A DNA stretch of 42,536 nt from Halomicronema sp. CCY15110 (GTDB taxonomy: Bacteria; Cyanobacteriota; Cyanobacteriia; Phormidesmidales; Phormidesmidaceae). The first letter of the stretch is position 1, and the number at the start of each line of letters is the position of its first letter. Under the pieces are notes generated by a model. The model saw only the letters and a program-made list of their open reading frames with translations. It searched no databases and was not told the origin of the DNA. Both the position numbers and the translations under genes were made by a program. The stretch is taken from positions 1 to 42,536 of the forward strand of contig NZ_JACSWC010000317.1 in NCBI RefSeq assembly GCF_016888165.1, given 5' to 3'. Of the stretch, positions 39,672-42,536 are shown piece by piece.

Positions 39672-39865
39672 GCTGCGGCCACCATGTCCCGCTTAGGGAT
39701 CGGCGAGAACATAACATCCCGGTTGAGGTCAGTGCATGGGTAGCTGGGTAGCTGGGTGAATGAGGGTTGGGACTGCCCCTTCTTCGGCATGGGTACGGTG
39801 TAGGCTGAGCGTATCTCTGACTAGTTGTCCAGCAGACGAGGAGCATTCCCCGCAATGCCAGCGGC

Positions 39866-41620
39866 TTAGGCCTCATCCTCGCCACGGTGCTCAGCGGTGG
39901 GGGCATGGTCGTTAGGGGAGCCGTCAATAACTAATGTACGCAGGCGGTTGAGCGCGGCGGCGAGTTCTAGCGCCCGGAAACCGACAAATTCGCCACTTAG
40001 GCGATCGCTTAAGCAATCCAAGCCATGGGTCGCAATGTCGCCGAGCACCCGATCTAGTGCGGCCGTCAGCGATCGCTGACCATCAAAATAGTATTGCTGG
40101 GCGTACACCATGGCAGCGGCGATCGCCTTCAGTTGCCCAGGTTCGACCAGCTGTTCAACGGCTGAGAGATCAATTTCATGGAGGCCGAGCCTAATTTCAT
40201 CCGTAGTGCGAGTTTTCAGATTCACCGCGCGTTTGCCTTTGCGCGCATCGATGCTGTCAGGCGCCACGACTCGCAGCGAAATGTCGCCAAAGGTCGCTCC
40301 CCCCTCAGCTTGGCGATTATTTTGATCCGCCCTGGCGATCGCCCGCGCCTGCGCCGTCACCTCCTCAGGACGGTAATTATCCAGAGCGATCACGGTATCC
40401 GCCACATCAAAATAATCACCACTGCCCCCCATCACCAAAATGGTGGAAACCCCATGATCGGTGTACAACTGGCGCACTTTATCCACAAAGGGGGTGATGG
40501 GTTCTTGGGCCTTCGTGATCAATTCCTGCATCCGGCGATCGCGAATCATAAAATTGGTCGCCGAGGTATCTTCATCAATCAACAGCACGGCGGCTCCGGC
40601 CTCAACTGCCTCGATGATGCTAGCCGCCTGCGACGTGCTGCCACTGGCGTCTTGAGTCGAAAATTGTACGGTCGATCGCCCCTGCGGCAAGTGATTGATA
40701 AAGGGTGAAATATTCACCCCGACGACGCTGCGGCCATCCTCAGCGCGCACCTTCATCGCCGCCGCATCCGTCACGACCCGCTCCCGACCATCACCGGGAA
40801 TGTGATTATAAACGCCCGCCTCGATCGCCCGCAGCAGGGTCGATTTGCCATGATAACCACCCCCCACAATCAACGTCACCCCTTGGGGAATGCCCAGGCC
40901 AGTCACCATTGCACCATCCGGCAAGCGCAAACTTGTCTGCAACGAAGGGGGTGACTGAAAGGGAACGGCATCTTGGCGTAACGGTCGATCATCCACTCCG
41001 CTCTGGCGAGGCAGCACCGCCCCATCGGCAATAAACGCCACCAGACAGCGATCGCGTAACTGATGGCGCAAATAGTCGGCGGCCTCGGCACAGTCGCAGT
41101 GGGCTTGCAGTGCGGCGGCATCCAGTTGGGCATAAAACAGCGTTTGGTCAATCAACTCTGGCAACTGCTCACACAACAGGATGGCCGCCTGTCGCCCCGC
41201 AATCCGCCGCCCAAACGCAGGCAACCCCACCGCCAAGCGCAGTTCCACCATCTGCTCAGAAATGTGCGCCGCACTGCGCGGCAAAATCGCCTGAGAGGGC
41301 CGCACAATCTCAATCAACCCACTTTTGCCAGAGCCCGTAGCCCGCCCCACTGTCTGAATCTGCCGATCAAATTGGCGGATGAGGTAATCTTCCAGCGCGA
41401 TGCGACGCGGCGAGGAATCATATAGCGAACTGGGAAACTGCGCGATCGCCTGCGGCACCTCAACTCGTACCCGACTTGGTGCCGCAAACGGATCGCCCTG
41501 CACATAGTCAATATGCAGCGTGAAATCAGCTAGCGAATGGCTGCCCCGTAAGGACTTGTAGGCTTTATAGCTTTGCCCATCCAGGGCGTGCAAGAGATCG
41601 CGTAAATGGTTGACTGACAT
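39866..41620 (-). CDS. ABC-class P-loop ATPase (COG3044, MRB1590-like)
   Basis: 584 residues. An N-terminal domain (1-240) precedes Walker A GGGYHGKST near 268, VGVNISPFINHLPQG, DASGSTSQAASIIEAVEAG (ABC-like signature) and Walker B AAVLLIDEDTSATNFMIRD near 355; the C-terminal domain has DYFDVADTVIALDNYRPEEVT. This is the soluble ABC_ATPase family (COG3044), whose best-studied member is trypanosome MRB1590, an RNA-binding ATPase. Bacterial function unknown. ATG 41620 (MSVNHLRDLLHALDGQSYKAY) is the family start; a longer frame adds 23 residues over the promoter of the divergent gene. Confidence 0.88.
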   Translation of the reverse strand: MSVNHLRDLLHALDGQSYKAYKSLRGSHSLADFTLHIDYVQGDPFAAPSRVRVEVPQAIAQFPSSLYDSSPRRIALEDYLIRQFDRQIQTVGRATGSGKSGLIEIVRPSQAILPRSAAHISEQMVELRLAVGLPAFGRRIAGRQAAILLCEQLPELIDQTLFYAQLDAAALQAHCDCAEAADYLRHQLRDRCLVAFIADGAVLPRQSGVDDRPLRQDAVPFQSPPSLQTSLRLPDGAMVTGLGIPQGVTLIVGGGYHGKSTLLRAIEAGVYNHIPGDGRERVVTDAAAMKVRAEDGRSVVGVNISPFINHLPQGRSTVQFSTQDASGSTSQAASIIEAVEAGAAVLLIDEDTSATNFMIRDRRMQELITKAQEPITPFVDKVRQLYTDHGVSTILVMGGSGDYFDVADTVIALDNYRPEEVTAQARAIARADQNNRQAEGGATFGDISLRVVAPDSIDARKGKRAVNLKTRTTDEIRLGLHEIDLSAVEQLVEPGQLKAIAAAMVYAQQYYFDGQRSLTAALDRVLGDIATHGLDCLSDRLSGEFVGFRALELAAALNRLRTLVIDGSPNDHAPTAEHRGEDEA

Positions 41621-41793
41621 GAAATTTGCAAGCACAAGCAACTTAAAAGTGGCACCCCTGATCAAAATCACACCTTCGTGGGATGTCAATCACCCAGTTG
41701 TCGGACGAAGATCAATCAAAGAATTTAGTCGTATCACTGGAATTTGCCAACTTTCCGTTGATATTAATACTGCACCCACAAACTATCGCGCCA

Positions 41794-42303
41794 ATGTTCT
41801 CTGTATCGCCTTTATCTGCCCAAGTCCAAACAGTCTCCAAACAGCTCCGAATCGCGCCATTTCGGCGTCCTCTGGCGGCGGCACTGGGTTGTAGCTTAAT
41901 TGTCGGTTCGCTCATGGCGACCATGGGGACAGCGATCGCTAATCCCGCCCCAGCTCCTTTAGCAGACGGTGTCTATGTGTTTGGCGAAAGCCCCACAGCA
42001 CATCAACCCGGCACAACTTATATGGTGATGCAGGTTTCTGGACATGACATCAACGGCGGATTTTATCAGCCCGCCTCTTCATTTGACTGCTTTTATGGTG
42101 AAACAAACAGTACAAACATGACCCTCACGGTCATCGACAGCTACGCGCAGACGAAACATCCTTTAGCGATGACCCTCGAAACTGCAACTACAGTTGCCTC
42201 AGAAAATGCCACCGCTAGCCAATGGGTGCCAACGGGCTTTCATCGTCTTGCCGATGTAACCGCGACGGATCGACAAGTCCTTCAAACTTGCACCAACCTT
42301 TAG
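41794..42303 (+). CDS. Secreted protein of unknown function
   Basis: About 169 residues with a signal peptide: basic start (RIAPFRRP), hydrophobic core (LAAALGCSLIVGSLMATMGTAIA) and AxA-type cleavage near ANPAPA. The mature part (about 118 residues) is rich in strands and Thr with two Cys (FDCFYGE, LQTCTNL). The ATG 41794 is the best fit, as a frame beginning 111 bp upstream would bury the signal peptide. A strong terminator follows. No family recognised; cyanobacteria encode many such short secreted proteins. Confidence 0.75.
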   Translation: MFSVSPLSAQVQTVSKQLRIAPFRRPLAAALGCSLIVGSLMATMGTAIANPAPAPLADGVYVFGESPTAHQPGTTYMVMQVSGHDINGGFYQPASSFDCFYGETNSTNMTLTVIDSYAQTKHPLAMTLETATTVASENATASQWVPTGFHRLADVTATDRQVLQTCTNL

Positions 42304-42351
42304 CAGTCTACGGAGAGACGCCACACATCTCTGTATTTTATGAATTAATGA

Positions 42352-42388
42352 ACGGAGCACTACGGCTTTGGTGGTAGTGCTCCGTTTT
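42352..42388 (+). terminator. Rho-independent terminator
   Basis: ACGGAGCACTAC (42352-42363) and GTAGTGCTCCGT (42374-42385) form a perfect 12-bp stem with a 10-nt loop, followed by TTTTG. It lies 48 bp after the secreted protein's stop codon and ends that transcript. Confidence 0.9.
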
Positions 42389-42434
42389 GTATTACGACAC
42401 TGGCAAGAAGATTGGAACATCTGCCTCCCAGAGG

Positions 42435-42536
42435 TCAAGTTTGGCTCTTGCCCGTAAATGACTTGTGTAAGCGATTGCGCTCGATGTACCAAGCGGTGGT
42501 TTCGCACGCTAAGGTGCCACGGTCAGGAATGCGTCG
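42435..42536 (-). CDS. C-terminal end of a gene running off the right edge
   Basis: A frame open from the right edge to a TGA at 42435-42437 encodes 33 residues (RRIPDRGTLACETTAWYIER ... SFTGKSQT). Composition is protein-like and the stop stands before the terminator. Nothing more can be said from 33 residues; it may be spurious. Confidence 0.3.
   Translation of the reverse strand, partial: RRIPDRGTLACETTAWYIERNRLHKSFTGKSQT

Noticed and set aside
40178-40708. 176-codon plus-strand frame over the ABC-class ATPase
   Set aside because: Shadow of a conserved gene on the other strand.

Overview
The window looks like a piece of a filamentous-type cyanobacterial chromosome. Evidence: the palindrome GCGATCGC (HIP1) recurs throughout. 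The right-hand third carries typical cyanobacterial core genes: pdhA, pdhB, secD, secF, an ARC6/Ftn2-type division gene, and paired DUF3038 and DUF4335 genes. The genus cannot be fixed from sequence alone; a Leptolyngbya/Nodosilinea-like organism is a guess.

Layout. (1) 1-11.7 kb is a defense island. On the minus strand a complete type I restriction-modification operon reads hsdR-hsdM-hsdS, and continues into an AAA ATPase and an HNH nuclease (a Septu/PtuAB-like pair). An MntA/HepT toxin-antitoxin pair follows. A Uma2-family nuclease and an orphan BrnA-like antitoxin lie on the plus strand. Inverted copies of a 35-bp repeat (54-88 and 11641-11675) bracket the island. (2) About 12.1-27.9 kb is an integrative element ending beside a tRNA-Ser(UGA) gene. 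Its left arm (minus) holds an FtsK/HerA-like membrane ATPase, three small envelope proteins, and an HTH/helical protein preceded by 11-bp tandem repeats. The middle (plus) holds an RHH protein, a SWIM protein, an ArdC antirestriction protein, small unknowns, a Sak4-like ATPase, a repressor/RHH switch, a replication-initiator-like gene with iterons inside it, an HNH nuclease and an excisionase-like protein. The right end (minus) holds an AT-rich GIY-YIG gene and a tyrosine integrase. (3) 28.1-42.5 kb is ordinary chromosome: secD/secF, pdhA/pdhB, ftn2, DUF3038/DUF4335, a rhomboid protease, a DUF4126 protein, an ABC-class ATPase of the MRB1590 type and a secreted protein.

How it may work together. 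Int, Xis, a Rep with its own origin-like repeats, an FtsK-type translocase with small membrane partners, a cis repeat cluster at the end of the translocase gene, and no visible relaxase or mating-pore genes: this is the gene set of actinomycete AICEs, which move double-stranded DNA through one FtsK-like protein. I know of no described cyanobacterial counterpart, but I could not search. The reading is a hypothesis. The strongest direct observations behind it are six TCGCA-N4-TGCGA dyads spaced exactly 21 bp inside the Rep-like gene, the phased GTCTTT/AAAGAC cluster at 12091-12201, the 11-bp repeat array at 15741-15834, and a leader motif (ACCCCAGAACA with a changing hairpin) repeated upstream of several element genes.
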